Shown: positions 39,140 to 53,100 of the stretch, one piece after another | How the letters are laid out: every line of letters begins with the position of its first letter | How positions within the stretch are numbered: the stretch's first letter is position 1 | Source: an uncultured Bacteroidales bacterium | GTDB lineage: Bacteria; Bacteroidota; Bacteroidia; Bacteroidales; Bacteroidaceae | Direction: 5' to 3' | Assembly (NCBI GenBank): GCA_902760315.1 | Contig: CACWFV010000001.1 | Coordinates: 1 to 64,000, forward strand | DNA: 64,000 nt | The notes under the pieces: model-generated | What the model saw: the letters and a program-made list of their open reading frames with translations, nothing else | Database searches by the model: none | Told to the model about the DNA's origin: nothing | Program-made: the position numbers and the translations under genes

Positions 39140-40840
39140 CTAATCGGTTGTCTCAAACTGATAGTTCTCCCATATAGCATCAGCTTCTTCATCGGTTGCG
39201 AAGTCCAGCTTGTCTTGCTTGCCTGCTAAGGCTAAATAGATACCACTTGAGCGCACAGCCTTATTGCTGTCTTTGACAGGACCGTCATCAAAGGCAATGC
39301 TTGCCAGCACCTCTGCAGCAAGAGCATCCTTTTCCTCCTGAGACATTGTGTTCCAATCGAGTGATACACGGATGCCTCTTACATATACCTGATTGGCATA
39401 GTCCCACTGGTACACGTAACCAATATCACCGGGCTTATCTTGTGTGCCCTCTGCGATATAGGCTGGGTGAGAGGCTACATTCTCAGCATAGCCAGCCTTG
39501 TCATTGGCATTATTGGTGGCTGCTATAGCAGCAGTCTTAGTTTCTTTCCACTGCTTCCGAACACCACTATTGTCATCGGCACCAAACCAGTTGTCCCAAA
39601 TGGAATTCTTATCACTCTTATAGGTATTCCAGTTACTGTCTTTGCCTTCTTTGTAACTGTTCCAATCAGTATCTTTACCGCTCTTATAGGAACTCCAATC
39701 GGTGTCCTTGGCTTCCTTATAGTTATTCCAGTCGGTGGCTCTTCCAGCAAACCAGTCAGCCCAAATCTTCTGTACGCCCTTAGTGACTGTTCCTGTCTCT
39801 TCGCCGAAGAAGTTTTCCCAACGGCTGTTGATATTCGTCCAGAAGTCGTTCCATAACTTGCGGACACCAGTAGCAAGGCTGTCGCTAAACCAGTTGTTCC
39901 AGGCCGTCTGGGTATTCAAAATCCAAGCCTCTACGGTCGCCTTGAAACCGTTATTGTCCGTGCCGTTGTACCAAGTTCGCACGGTGTTATAGATGGTGTC
40001 TGCCAGCGAAGCCTTGTCATTGGCATTTGCGGCGGCGGTATTAGCTGCAGAGGTGGCAGCTTCAATCTCTGGTTTCTTGTTGTTCAGCCAGTCAGCCCAT
40101 GCACTCGATGACGCTTGGTCAAGGTCTGAAAGGAAGGTAAACGGGTGGTCACTGGTTGCTGGCGAAGAGTTACGGCTCCAGAGCTGTGCATTATCTGTAG
40201 AGGTGGGGTCAATGGTGGCTATCATACAGAACTTGCCCGCTGGAACGTTCGCTGCATCAGCTAACATTGCAGACTTAGTTGGATATACGTGGTCTTCTGT
40301 TATCTCGAAACCGATATTGACGCTTGTCGTTACACCCTCACGATTGGTAACTGATACCATCATTCCGTTCAACTGAACGTTGACACGCCCTGCCGCTGTA
40401 ATCTTTGCTATAATGTCAGGCTTATACGTCTGGTCCCATTCACTTTTTGCTTTCTTGGCTTCTGCTGCCGTGTCAACAGAGGTCTCCGTTCCTTCACGGT
40501 CGGTAACGGTCAAGACCGCAGTTTCCTCATCCAGTGTAGCGTTAACATTTTCCGCGCCTTCCACAAGGCTCTCTACCGATTCAGTGGCAGCGGTCATGTG
40601 TTCCAGTACGTCTGCCATCACAGCCCACGGTATCTGCACATAAGCCATTGCCACCGCATTCTCATTGGTCAGTGGGTTGTCATTATACAATACTCCTGGC
40701 ACGCTGATGGATTTTGTCATCTCTGCGGCGGTTGTGATAAGAGTAGCACCACGTGGGTAGCCTGACTCGTTCTCCAGGGCATCGCCTATCGCCATCAGCG
40801 CCTCGCTGACCTGTTCGATAAATTCTTGTGTTACTGCCAT
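39140..40840 (-). CDS. Tail-fibre-like protein with 11-residue coiled-coil repeats (566 residues)
   Basis: Starts MAVTQEFIEQVSEALMAIGD. Its middle (about residues 270-430) is built from Trp/Asn-rich helices, including four 11-residue repeats of the type KDTDWNSYKEG, which suggest a right-handed coiled-coil stalk, as in phage fibres. The end, DEEADAIWENYQFETTD, is a tag also found on the 60-residue protein at 37189. A domain near residue 160-230 (HVYPTKSAMLADAANVPAGK) is typical of fibre proteins. It is located between the 4025-residue protein and smaller fibre genes. Confidence 0.75.
   Translation of the reverse strand: MAVTQEFIEQVSEALMAIGDALENESGYPRGATLITTAAEMTKSISVPGVLYNDNPLTNENAVAMAYVQIPWAVMADVLEHMTAATESVESLVEGAENVNATLDEETAVLTVTDREGTETSVDTAAEAKKAKSEWDQTYKPDIIAKITAAGRVNVQLNGMMVSVTNREGVTTSVNIGFEITEDHVYPTKSAMLADAANVPAGKFCMIATIDPTSTDNAQLWSRNSSPATSDHPFTFLSDLDQASSSAWADWLNNKKPEIEAATSAANTAAANANDKASLADTIYNTVRTWYNGTDNNGFKATVEAWILNTQTAWNNWFSDSLATGVRKLWNDFWTNINSRWENFFGEETGTVTKGVQKIWADWFAGRATDWNNYKEAKDTDWSSYKSGKDTDWNSYKEGKDSNWNTYKSDKNSIWDNWFGADDNSGVRKQWKETKTAAIAATNNANDKAGYAENVASHPAYIAEGTQDKPGDIGYVYQWDYANQVYVRGIRVSLDWNTMSQEEKDALAAEVLASIAFDDGPVKDSNKAVRSSGIYLALAGKQDKLDFATDEEADAIWENYQFETTD
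39617..39748. repeat. Four tandem 33-bp repeats in the fibre gene
   Basis: Units start at 39617, 39650, 39683 and 39716 and share the pattern CTTATAGnnnnTCCAnTCnGT on the plus strand. They encode the 11-residue repeats on the minus strand and have diverged, so copy number can change by recombination without a frame shift. Confidence 0.8.
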
Positions 40841-40849
40841 ATTCTTTTT

Positions 40850-41107
40850 TTAATTGTTTCCTTTCAATGCGTCGATAACCATAGGTATGAAGTGGCGTTC
40901 GGCAAAACTTATCAACAACTGATACTCATCGTCCGTCAGCTCACAGTCGCCCGTGGAGTTGTAGATTTTCAATGCCAGCGCGTGAGCTGCTATGCCTATG
41001 CCGCTCTGGTATATGGAGTCTGCTACCTGTACCTTGACATTAACTACCAGCTCTCTCGTCTTGGCGATGTTGTTATAGACCCTTAGTTGTTCGAAATTTA
41101 TCTTCAT
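40850..41107 (-). CDS. Small phage protein next to tail genes (85 residues)
   Basis: Starts MKINFEQLRVYNNIAKTREL; the middle (VKVQVADSIYQSGIGIAAHA) and DCELTDDEYQLLISFAERH suggest a compact helical protein. Its role is unknown; the position between two large tail proteins suggests an assembly or structural role. Confidence 0.6.
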   Translation of the reverse strand: MKINFEQLRVYNNIAKTRELVVNVKVQVADSIYQSGIGIAAHALALKIYNSTGDCELTDDEYQLLISFAERHFIPMVIDALKGNN

Positions 41108-41118
41108 AATCGTATCTT

Positions 41119-44100
41119 TTAATTGCCGTTAATTCTTGTAAGCATTACTGCGTAGTTGGCCAAATGGCTACTGTATATAGAGTTCGGATTATTCAGAAGG
41201 ACCTTCAGCTCGCCCATTGTCATTACATGTACATGCCCTTTGTCCATCCAGTTTGCGCCATTCGGGTCAAGACTGCAGACAGGCCATGCGGAAGAACCGT
41301 TCGGCTTGTATGCTCTGAGCATAAGCGTACCACCTTCTACACCCGAAGTCAGGAACATCTTGTTTACTTTATCATCAAAGGTGTATTGTGAATATGCGTT
41401 GTTTGTGGATGTAAGCATAGTGATGTACGACTCTTTGGCATTATCCGTATTCTCCGAGCTAATCTGAAGATAGTTGGAACGTACACTTACCGCACATTCC
41501 TCTGGATTTTGTTTTGTAGCAGGCGAATAAAGATCTATAGACCCATAATAATCATTGTAGAATCCAATCTTCAATATTTTATCACTGTCCGCGTTGATAA
41601 AGTTTATCGTTCCTGAACCGAGTTTATTCTTATCGAAAGGTATAATTTCTATGCGTTGTGAGTTCGCATTACCGACGGTCAGGGTGCTCGTCAGCGAGGC
41701 AGTTCCATTGGTGGCAACTTTGAATCCGCCGAGTGTAGCAGAGCCGTCGCTTTTCAGGATAATATTATTGTTTAAGCTGCTTATCTGCGACCCAGTAATA
41801 CCAAAGCCACCGATGCTGCCGCTTGTCGCCGTAATCTCTCCAGAGAAATGACCGTCGACGGCGTGCAGAGTGCCGTTAGTCGGGTCTATCCGTATCTTGT
41901 CGGTGTTCCCGCCGTTGGCATCACAGAAAGTCACCTTGTTGGCTTGCAGCATGATGGTGCCATTGGTAATATCTATACCCGTATTACTCAGTCCCTTCGT
42001 GACAAAGAGCTGGATATTGTCTGCTATCTGTATGATATCAGATGATATCTCCGTACTGTCCGCAATAAAATCAGTAGCCGTATCGCCCTCTTCAAGTTGC
42101 GGATGCTTAATATTTGTGGCATTGATGGAAATTCCCATATAACCACCGAGATAAGGAGATACTTCTATTTTGGCCGTCTTACGGTCAGATGCGCCAGTCG
42201 CAGCGACCGTAAAGGTCTGTTTCATCGTTGGATAGTCTACAACCCAAACCGTTACAGTGATAGCCGTTGTCTTTTTGCTATAGAACGATAGTGCATACGT
42301 CTTACCGCCTGAAAGGGTAAGTTTCTGTGCCAGATATTGGTCGTTGCCGTTGGTAACGATATACCCGTCATCATCCGATTTGGCGCTCGTATATGGCACA
42401 CCAGAAGCAACAACATCACTTGGCGAGCTCAACCATCCTTTTGCCGACAGCGAGCCTTTCAGCAAGTTCTTGCTCGGACTGATATTCTTTACAGAGGACT
42501 GTATACTGTTCGAGAAGATATTAAAATCGCTTTGGCTTACCTTGCCGTTGACCTTCAGCATGATATTGCCTGCCATCTGCTTGATTTCAGATGACACGTT
42601 GAACACCCTGCCGATGTACAACATATTTACTACGCCTACGCCCGATTGTACATCATTATGCAACGTAATGGTGTACGTTCCGCTATTTTCTACGGTGATG
42701 CGCTGTTCTATGAACTGTTCGCCACCCTCGTAGTGGAAACCAGCAAAATCAAAGACATAGTTGCCAGTCGGCAAATCTTCCGTGTCAACCTTTAACTGCA
42801 CGATGTACTCGCCAGCACTCAGTTCAACTTGCGTACCATCTATGTCCTCAAAAGCAGTATTGTCGATATTCTTAACAAGCTCTGTCGTGTCACGCTCTAT
42901 CCTTGCGCTATTCTGCTCGGCGGTGCTCAGACGTGTGTTATAGTTAGCGACGGTAGCAGCAGGAGTATTGACGGTGTTTATCCACTCCATGGAGGTCTGC
43001 GCAGCATTGACGACAGACTTGTACGTGCTGTCATTGACTACATAGTTACCCTCCTTGTCTATCAATGTCTTTGTCTCGTGTGCCATCTCCTCTTTCCTAT
43101 CGGTGAAGATAGTCTGGATATAAGTACCGAGATAGTTGACAGCGACAGGCACTGTGACGGAGAAGGTCTTGCTGTCGGCAGTAACGGTAAGCACAACACT
43201 ACCTTTTGTGTATTTGCTTTCTGCGGCGTCCCTGCCAACACCCGTGACTTTAAGGCGTATGGTATTATTTGGTACTGTTGCAACAACAATAGGCTTAGTA
43301 GTATCGGCGGCACACTGGTTGCTGGCTATCGCAACCGCACTTACAAGGTTCGTGGCGGTGTCGTTACCCTTGGTAATCTTGACATCCACGTAGGCAGGTA
43401 CTGAGCTGCTGACATTAAAGTTGCCGCTGCCGTCCTGAATGATGGTGACACCTACAGGATTGACAGAGATGGTATATCCGTCATCGCCACGGGCACCCTG
43501 CTTCTCGACGGGAATCTCCAGCTTGGCGAGGAATGACGAAGGAAGTGAGTCTGCGCTCGTGATTACGCTATCACTCATCACTACCACCCATGCATCTACG
43601 GTGGTGTAGTTAGAGACGGTCTCAGAATAGCTTCCCGTAGTAGCCTTTGCGTGGCTGCTCTCCTTCAAAGTGTATGCCCCGCCCTTTCTGCGGTATACCG
43701 CATAGTAACAGGAGTATGCGCTGTACACGCCAGAAGTATTCAGCCTGAATATGAAATTGACATTGATGACAGCCTGCGTGCTTTCCGCGCCGACAATGAC
43801 ACTCGCCTGGCTACTCTGTATCTCATGAAATGTTGCAGAGCCATTGACACCGTCCTTGACGATGGGCACATTCTCCGTGTCAAGGGTATTGGCGATGGTG
43901 ATGTCTTCTGCTGTCGTAGCACTTGACAGACAGAACTCAACGCCTTTCTCAGACGTAGCAGGCAGAATACCCGTAGCCCATATCGCTGATGACGTGGTGA
44001 ACCTTGCATACGTTCCTCCGGCATAACGCCAGTAGATATAGTATGTCACACCGTTGACAACGACGCTCTCTGCCGTCTCTGCATTTGTGGTAACGGAGTC

Positions 44101-47100
44101 TTTGATGAGCGTATATCCGCATCCGAGCTTCTTGGGTGTACTGCCTGCCAACTCGGACTTGTTAAAGCTGATGGATTTTGATGTAGGACGAAGGTTGCAG
44201 ATATCGGGGGCTTTGCCAGGCTCTCCGCTCTTGACCTTCCCAAGGTTGAAATATGCCACTTTGCCAGTGGTGTCCTTCGCACATTTGGCTACGATCTTCG
44301 CAAACAGTCCGCTGTCGGCAATCGTCGCGCCATCCTTGACGGTTACGGTAACAGTACCGGTGCCGCCGGAATAGGACACACCTACGGTGGCGATGTTGCC
44401 GTTCGTGATAGGATGCAGTTCGTCATTGTCAGATGCGTAGTACAGCTGCGCTGTCAGACCACCGCTGGCAAGGAACTCCTGTTGCTCAGAGCCGTAATAC
44501 AGGCTGACTTCTGTCGAGCGCACGGCATCGCCCTGTACCACATCATTGCTGTCAGTGCCGAACTGGTCGGCCTGGTTGTCAAGGTCTACTATAAGGTTGC
44601 TATCACCATTCTGCACCTTGGCAATCTCTACCGTCTCATAGTCACAGAGGCGGTAGGTGCTGCCATCGCTGTATCTCCGCAGCTCGAAGTAGATGCCGGC
44701 ATAAGTATTACACTCAACGGCAGTCACCTTCTTGCTCGATGCTTTCAGGTTTGAAAGCGTGCCGACAGAACCATTTGCGTTGACATATCCCCAGAAGACA
44801 CAGAACTTTCCTGCAGACGGCGTTTCCGATGTATCAATGCTGATACTGTCGATATTATGACCTTGCGCATCAATACCCTTGACAGAGAGATTAATAGTCT
44901 TTTCCGTAAACGCCTCACTGCTATTATACGGAATAGCGTTAGGCTTGACGACGATATCGTATTTGTCACCCTCTGTCTTGTTGGCAGTAAACTCGGCAAA
45001 GTAATCTTTGCTGTTGTATGTTGCCTTGACAGCGACCTTGGCACTCGCACCTGTCACATGAGGAACGGTCAGCAGACCGTTTACGCATGTAGGAGCATTC
45101 TGTCCTGCGGTAGGCACGCCGCTGGACTTGCTGAAGTCAACAGCCCACGTAACAGAATTAGCACTGATCGGCAAAGCACCGTCATACAGCCTCGCCTGCG
45201 ACGTCGCGCCGCCTGCAGGAGCGACAAGCTCGCCAGAGGCATTGTAAAGGAAGTCCTCATGATCGTTGTCAAGAGCAAGGCGGATGCTGTTATCTCCTTT
45301 GTCACCATTGATGCCGTCCTTGACGATGGGCACGTTCTCACGGTCAACAATGTTGCTGTCACTGACACTGCCTGCGACAGAAGCCGTGCTGATACAGAAC
45401 TCTATATCCGTATTAGTCGTGCTGCTTGCTACCTGCAAGAAGTTATTCGGAGAGGCTGGGTATGCCGTCCACGCGCCCCATGTTCCGTCAGCACCCTTGA
45501 CGCGATAATAAAGGTAGTTGCTGCTGTCTATCTGCGAACCGTTTGGCTGCTGAACAGTGACAGGGGCACCACCATTTTCTTTGACATAGCCGCCATAGAG
45601 GTTTATATGTGATGGCGTAAGGGTCTTGCCGTCGCTGCCCTTCGAGAAGGACACCTCAGAAGGTGACGGCATCAGCTGGTAGATAACATCGGACTTCGTG
45701 GTGCCGAGGGTAAACTCTTCGGAATATCCCTGACCACCGTAGTTCAGCGTAAAGGTCTTGGTCTGGTCCGTAACACTGTCACCCTTGCTAAAGTCCCACT
45801 GCACAGTGACGACACCGTTGCTCTTTACAATGGAAGACGGCTCACGGCTACCAAACTTCATTGAAGCCTTCGTCATGCTATGGCTGACCTTACTGTCATC
45901 CGTCACCATGTCAGCTCCATCAAAGATACGCGCCCTGACAACGACGGTACGGGCAAAACGCACCTTTCCGTCTGCATCGACACTGACAAGGTCTGCCTGG
46001 TTGTCAAGGTCTATGCGAACGGCACTCTTTCCATCGGCACCTTGCACATACTTCCATGTGTAGTATTTGTAGTCAGCGGCATCGTTGGTGTCTTCGTCCA
46101 CAAGTGTACCCATCCACGTAAGGTCTTCCTGCGGTGCAATGCTGAAGTCAAACAGTGCCTGCTCCGCAGCAGTCATTGGGTAGACCGCATTGGGCATGGT
46201 ACGTTGGCCGGCTGTGCGGTCTGTGGTGACAGCCCTGCCGTCTCCGTCCTTTTTGAGGATGACACCCTTAGCCCATGCAATATGCGTGTAATATGTCTTA
46301 CCAGACTCTCCTTTGAACTCGCCAAGGTCAAGCCATCCGCTGCGCCAGTCGACCCACGTAGAACTCTTTGAGCGCAGCTCGTCACTCCACTGATAGAGGT
46401 GGCGGTCTGCCTCGGAGATATACGCCCAGCCGTCCTGGACGTCCGTCCGTTGTCCGTCAGAACCGTTGACAAGTGGGATAACCTGTCTGTCAAGCAGCTT
46501 GGAGGTGTTGGCCACAGTTCCTTGTGTCTTGATGGATGTGCCATTGGTACCCGAAAGGCGAGTATACGACCACTGTCCCGCATCATATCCGCTCTTGTCA
46601 GTCTTCAGCGTCATCTTGCGGCTTCTGCGCCACAGATATGTGCGGCTGTTAGTGTTAGCTGGCGTCGAGTCCTTCCAGTCACCCTCCTGACAGTCGGAAG
46701 GCATTGTATCAGCGCTCGCAGTAGTCTCCTGATTACTCCATGCCTCCTGCGTTTCTATGTACGACTGCACAGAAAGTCCGTCAGTGCCGTCCTTGACGAT
46801 AGGAAGCGTCTCTTTGTCTCCGCTGCTCAACTCCACCCATACCTGATAATGGCTGGCAGCATCCGTATTTGAAACGGTAATAGAAGTCCCAAGTGTCAGA
46901 CCTGAATGTTCCGACGTAGCGGTTTCTTCATCAAAACCCCACTTGTATGTCAAGCCGTCGTCTGATGTCGTGGCTGACGAGGTGGTGTTACCTGTCGTCT
47001 TCGTGGCATTGATTTCCACTGTACGGCTATTTGGCGTGAGTATGTTGCTGGCATTACGCCCAAAGGAGAAGGTCTTCTGAGAAGGCGCAAGCTGGTATAT

Positions 47101-50100
47101 GGTGGGACTGATGCCTGCCTGGCCGCTCATCAACTTACGGACGGTAAACGTGGCATTCTTCTCGCCCTTGGCACATTTGGCGGTGATATAAGCATAGAGG
47201 CCGCTCTTGGCAAATGTCACATCCTTCTTGAACGTGACACGCACATAGCCTATGGTGGTATCCTGCGTATCACGAGCGCAGCTTACCTCTGCAACAGAAG
47301 TGGGTACAGCGGTGTCATCATCAATATATTTCAGTACAGCTGACACGCCATCGCTCTCATTGAGTACCTGCCTGGTAGCACCGTCGTACAGCATGACGGA
47401 TGTGCTGCGTGTCTGCGCTTCAATGACCTTGCTATCGCTATCCGTTCCAAACTGGTCGTTGTCGTTTGACAGGTCGATGATAAAGGCACTCTCGGCAAAG
47501 TTGTTGTGCAGCTTCATGACACCCATATAGTAGTTCCATGCACGGCTGTTGTCAGATTGCACACTACCCTTTGTGCGCTTGCTCTCCCACTCGTACTTCC
47601 ATGTCTCGTCAACACCTTTGGGGTCATCGGTACACTGGTACCTGCTACCGTTATTCTCGACATTTGGGTTGTCTATGACACGGGGAAGGTGGTCGTCAGC
47701 AGTATAATCCTTGCCGTTCGTGTCTACATAAGTGTCGTCGTTGAGTATCGTCGGCGCTGCAGATGTCTTTGTGCGGATATACACCCACTCAAAGTCCTTG
47801 GCGTCCACGCCGTTGTCGCCACGCGAGCCTATGCAGTAGTATTTTGTCGTCGTCGTGTTGTCGGAGAATGTGACGACCTCCTTTGCCCAGAGGTAAGGGT
47901 ACTGTTCCGTAACGGCAGGGCTGTTTGCTGTCCAGCTGCCGTGATGAACTGGTTCTGTTGTCTCGCTCTCCGTTGTTCCGACATTGCTGATGGCGAAGGT
48001 GCGTGCTACATTGCTAATACCTTTTCCGTCGTGGAGATGGCTGATACATATACCTGCGATATTGTTGGCGCTGACTGAGGTACACTTGTATGTGGCAGTA
48101 TGGTACAGGCCTTTGTCGCTCGACTTTCCCGACACGACAAATCTGTCACCGACACGGCAGACGGTGAAGTCGCTGTCACCGCTGCGCTTGACAAACGACT
48201 CAGTATGTCCGATGGCAGCGTATGTGTTCCAGCTGGCCTCCGTATAAAGGTTGTCGCGCGTCAGCGTTATGGCAAGCTCACTGGTAAAGCGGTTATGCTC
48301 TGTCGGCGGACAGAAGTCGCCCCATGTCTGAGTATTCCCGTCGAACTTGCGCTCAGCCCACCATAGCACTGGCCATGCTTCGCTTGGGTTGGACTGAGGG
48401 TCGTCAGTCCAGTAGCTTGTCTGCATCTGTGAGCTGTTGTAGTTGGCAACTTGCGGCCAGAACTCATCCTTTGTCCTATCGGTATGCCCGTAGTTCGGCT
48501 TGTCGCTGGTCACGGTATAGCTGTTCTGGTTGACGGTAGGCGTGACACCGTCCTTGGCAAGCAGATAGACACGCTCATAACCGTTACCGTCCTTGCCCTT
48601 CATGTAGTTCCACTTGTAGAAACGGGCATTGGCAAGGTCGCTGCCGGCATCGCGTCCAGACGCTCCTGGGTCAAGTGGGTTGTTGTCGGCACACAGGCCC
48701 ATCCACTCATAGTCGCTGCCGTTGCTGTCAACGATGAAGCCCGTAACAGCAGTAATCGTGCTGCCGTCAAAACTTACGGAACGGGCATAGGCGATATGCA
48801 CGTAGCTGTTGTCACCCTTCTCACCCTTGAACTCGCCGACATCAACCCAGCCTGACGGTATTCCGCTTTCCTGAGACGTGCCGTCATAGAAGTACAGGTG
48901 CCTCGTGGACTTGACGGAATAGCACTCGCCGATTTTAGCTGATACGCCTTCAAGTGACGTCTGGCCTTGCGTAGCCTCAGAATTAAAGAGCACATCAACA
49001 GAGCCTTTCATCTCTACGCCCGTACCATTCTTACCTTCGGCAAGGACGTAATTCCCGTCCGGTGTGACATAGCGCACGTCGTTCTTGCACCAGTAGCCGT
49101 CGGAGTCGATAGTCCAGACGTCAGCATCCTTAGCCCATTTAGACCACATGCCGAGCTTCTCGAAAGTATCTGACCATGAGCCGCCAATCTTCTTGATGAC
49201 CGAACAGTAGCAGTACGGCTTTGCTGACGTGGGAGCCAGCGGGTCGTCGCTCCATCCGGACGGAATCCATTCACCCTGTGTCTGCGATGCGGGCTTGGCA
49301 GGAATATTGCTGACACGCTCAGCATCGGTCAGCTCGTGGTCGAAGAGCTTATAGACATACTGCACACCGTCACCGTCGATACCCTGCACACCCCAGTTAC
49401 TCCAAAGGATAGGGTCAGTGAAATCACCCCAAGTCGTAGCGCCTTTGGCCTTGTCACGCCATGAGGCATACACGAACTTGTTATTAGTATCGTCGGTGGC
49501 GATAGCGGTATCCTGCCAACCGTAAGGAACGAAATCATCCGTTGAATGGATATATTCAGAGGTGCGCTGCGTACCGTCCTTGTCCTTGGTGATATTCTTA
49601 GGATGCGTTCCGCTGTACGGGCTGCTGTAGGTCTTGGAACCGATGTATATCCACTCGCGGTCTGCAGAGTCAACACCTGGCTCTCCCTTGTCACCGCTGA
49701 TACGCACGGCAGCGCCCCACGCATCATACGACACAGACTTGTTGGCAGCGGTATGCTTCACGGCTTGCGTCATCCACAGGTGATATTCAGCCGTGCCTGT
49801 CGGGCGGTTGGGAGCCGTAGCCGTCCATCCGTTGTTATAGCTGCCCTTTGTCGGGAGCGCAGGAGCAGACGTCGGACTGTCGTTCCACTTGAAAGCCTGC
49901 ATGGGTGTGTCACCGCCTGCGCCATCCTCTGCCTTATTGACTGGGATTGTCTCACTGTCAAGAACGTCGTCAAGGTTACTGTCCTTTGCTATCTTGACCT
50001 GTACACTGCTGACGGCGCTATTGTCAGTGGTGTAATAATATGTTCCGGTAGACGATTCCGTCTGCTTGACATTGTTGACATACACGCCATAGCCTGACGG

Positions 50101-53100
50101 CGGGTTTGACAATGCTCTGTTGCCGTCAACGGTCATCTTCCATACCTTGATAGTCAGCAAGCTTGTCGCCGGCTTGTCTTTAGTGGCATTATACGCTATT
50201 GAGTTGGGCGTGATATCAAGGTCGTATTTGTCTACATCGACGAGTTTCTTCAGTGTCAGCTGCTTAGTCTTTTTATATACCGTTCCGTTCTTGTCAGTAT
50301 ATACAGCCTGTACATTGACATAGCCTGTCGCTGCCGTCATGCCCGTCACGACGATATTACGGGAGTTGCCGCTTGACATCGTACAACCCACCGCCGTCAT
50401 CGTCCATGTGGCACTTGTGCTGACATCCGTAGCGCCGTCGAATAGCCTTGCGGTAGAGAGCACGTTGCCAGAAACGAGTGTGCCACCGCTGGTATATAGC
50501 ATCGATTCGTTATCATTGACGAGGTCGATGCGGACGCTGTTCTCGCCTTTGATGCGTGTTATAACCCAGCTGCCGTAATAGACGCCGTTCTTTATCTTAC
50601 GCTCTGCACGCCACTTCATGTCGCTCCATGTCCATCCCGTTAGCGTGTCGTTGGGGTCAAACCATCCCATATTCTCACCGCCCTGGTTGTGGCGCTTGGT
50701 CTTGATGCTCGACGTGTCTTTGTTGGCGGCTGTTCCTACGGGGGCCAACGGCTGCGTGGCATTGGGAGAGAACTCAATATCAAGCGTCTCGGTGTCCGTC
50801 TGCTGCCGTGGGGTTGTCCAGTTCTGATGTGTTCCGTCAGAATAGAACCATGCGGTGCTCATCCATAAGATAGCGGTGCCGTCAGGCATGCCGTCAGTCC
50901 ATGTAGGCTGTCCGCTTACAGCAGGAGGAACAGGGTTGTCAAACGTGTTACAGCCGTCCTTCTTATCATTACTTGGCGCTGCTGGCGTACTGTTGCTGCG
51001 GCAGAACACCGTGCTCTTGAATGCTCCTGGGTCGCCCTTCTCCACCTGCTCCGTCCAGTTGTTACTCTCTGCAGACGGTTCGTCATAGGTGTAGTTGCGG
51101 ACATACTCCGCACCATCTGTCTTAGCAGGTAGCTTTCTTCCATCAGCGCTACGCCAATAGAAGCTCTCAACGACAGAGCAGAGCCATGCGCTGCCGTTGT
51201 GTGATACCTGCTCATAGTATCGGCATTTACGGACGTAGTTCTTTGGGCTACCGTCAGCGCGGCTGACGAAGTGTCCGTTGGCATCAACGATGTCGTCGGA
51301 ATAGTCGGGATAGCTGCTGATGGCCTTACTCCAGTCGTCATCACGCTCAAAAGGTATCTTGTTCCAATATACCTCATCCCTGACAAACACCTGACGGGCA
51401 ATGCCATACTCTGTTATCCACTTGAACTGCGGGGCATAGGCTTCAATGCCTGTAGCCACAGACCACTTGGTTTTTCTGCAGGACTCTCCACCCCACCAGC
51501 AGTTCGTCAGATTGAACGTATGAACACCGCGATACATCTTCCAGTCGGGCGCATCTGGGTTGCCGGCACCGTTGACCTCTATCAAGAAGATATTCATGCG
51601 GTCTGGGTCAGTGGTATTACCGAACTGTACGACCTTGTCGCCAGCAGCAGGAAGATCGCTGCCCATGTCACACCAGTTAGCCTCTCCACTTCTCTCTGCG
51701 TCATACCCGAAGGTCACGTCGAACCAGTGGTATGTGTTTCCGTCGATGGTCTTTGGAGAGTGCTTGATGTCTGGGTTACCGTATGTTCCGTTGTTGGCTA
51801 TGCGTGGGATGCCGCCCTCGTTGATATAGGCGCTGTTGATATCTGTCGTGGTATTCTCCGTAGGCTGCCCACTGGCATCCTTGGCGACATAACGCTGCAC
51901 GCCAGTATTCCATGACACATCGGTAATCTTACGCCACCAATAGACATTCCCCGCATGGTCTTCAAGGTCGGGGATGAATGTCTCACGCCTGGTCTTGACA
52001 ATATTCCATGTCTGACAGCGCACAAGGTCGCCGACCCTGAACCAGTTCTCTATCTCCCTATCGCCGTCCTTGGCGAGGAAATAGCAGCGCACACGGTTAC
52101 ATACCGACAAGTCATCGTTCGTCAGTGTCATACGCACCTTCTTGTAGTGTGTGAGAAGGCGGCGTGAGGCAAACGATTCCTTTCCGAGCAGCAAGGCAGC
52201 ACCTCGCAAAAGCCAGGGCACCTTGATCTGCGAATAGCCCAGAAGGGTCTCTCTTCCACTGGCATCGACATACAGATAGTCCGTACGTGCTATCTCTGCA
52301 GCAGCAAGGGTATGTGCCACGTCACCTGCCGAGAAGTGCGTCTCCTTGATTTCAAGGGAATTGACAATCATCTTCTTGCGGATAGTCAGGTAATCAAAAA
52401 CAGCCATCGAGCTTCCTGTGCCATTGTCGGCAGTAATGATGAAGCCAGTATCTGACAAAGCAGTACCAGAATAGTTATGCGATTGAATCCTGTCAATTCG
52501 TTCCTCACCAGCAACATCAATGTCGTGCCCTGCCGAAATATCATCATTGATTTTTGCCTTTCCTCCTACAGTAAGACTGTTTCCTGCTATCAAGTTGTTA
52601 CCTTGAACATTTTCCTTTGCAGAAACATCACCTTCTGCATTGACATTGTTAGCATTGACATCGCCTTCCTGGTTTATACCGTATTCCTCTTCAGGACCAA
52701 CGGTTATTCCTTCATAAGAAGAAAGTGATTTGGTAACAGCATTACCGTCTACTCTTAAAGTACTTTTGGCATTAATGCTACTGAAAACGGCATTTCCATT
52801 CTTGTCAATACCAAATAACTCTTTTGCATTTATCCACAGTCCTTTCAGGAAACCAATAGTCTGTTCTGCCGTGTCCTCTTCATCACGTCTTAGGAAACGT
52901 TTGTAGAATATGGAATTGTTTGCTATGTCAAGAGCTTTGTCTGCTGTTTCAGCATGTGTGGCTTCTGCTGCCTTATCTGCTTTCTTCGCATGATATGCTT
53001 CTGTGACATGGCTTGCTCCATCAGAGCCGTTGGAGCTGCTCCCGGAGCCGATGCTTGATGATGATGAGCTCCCACCGCCATTAAAGGTACGCTTCTGCAG

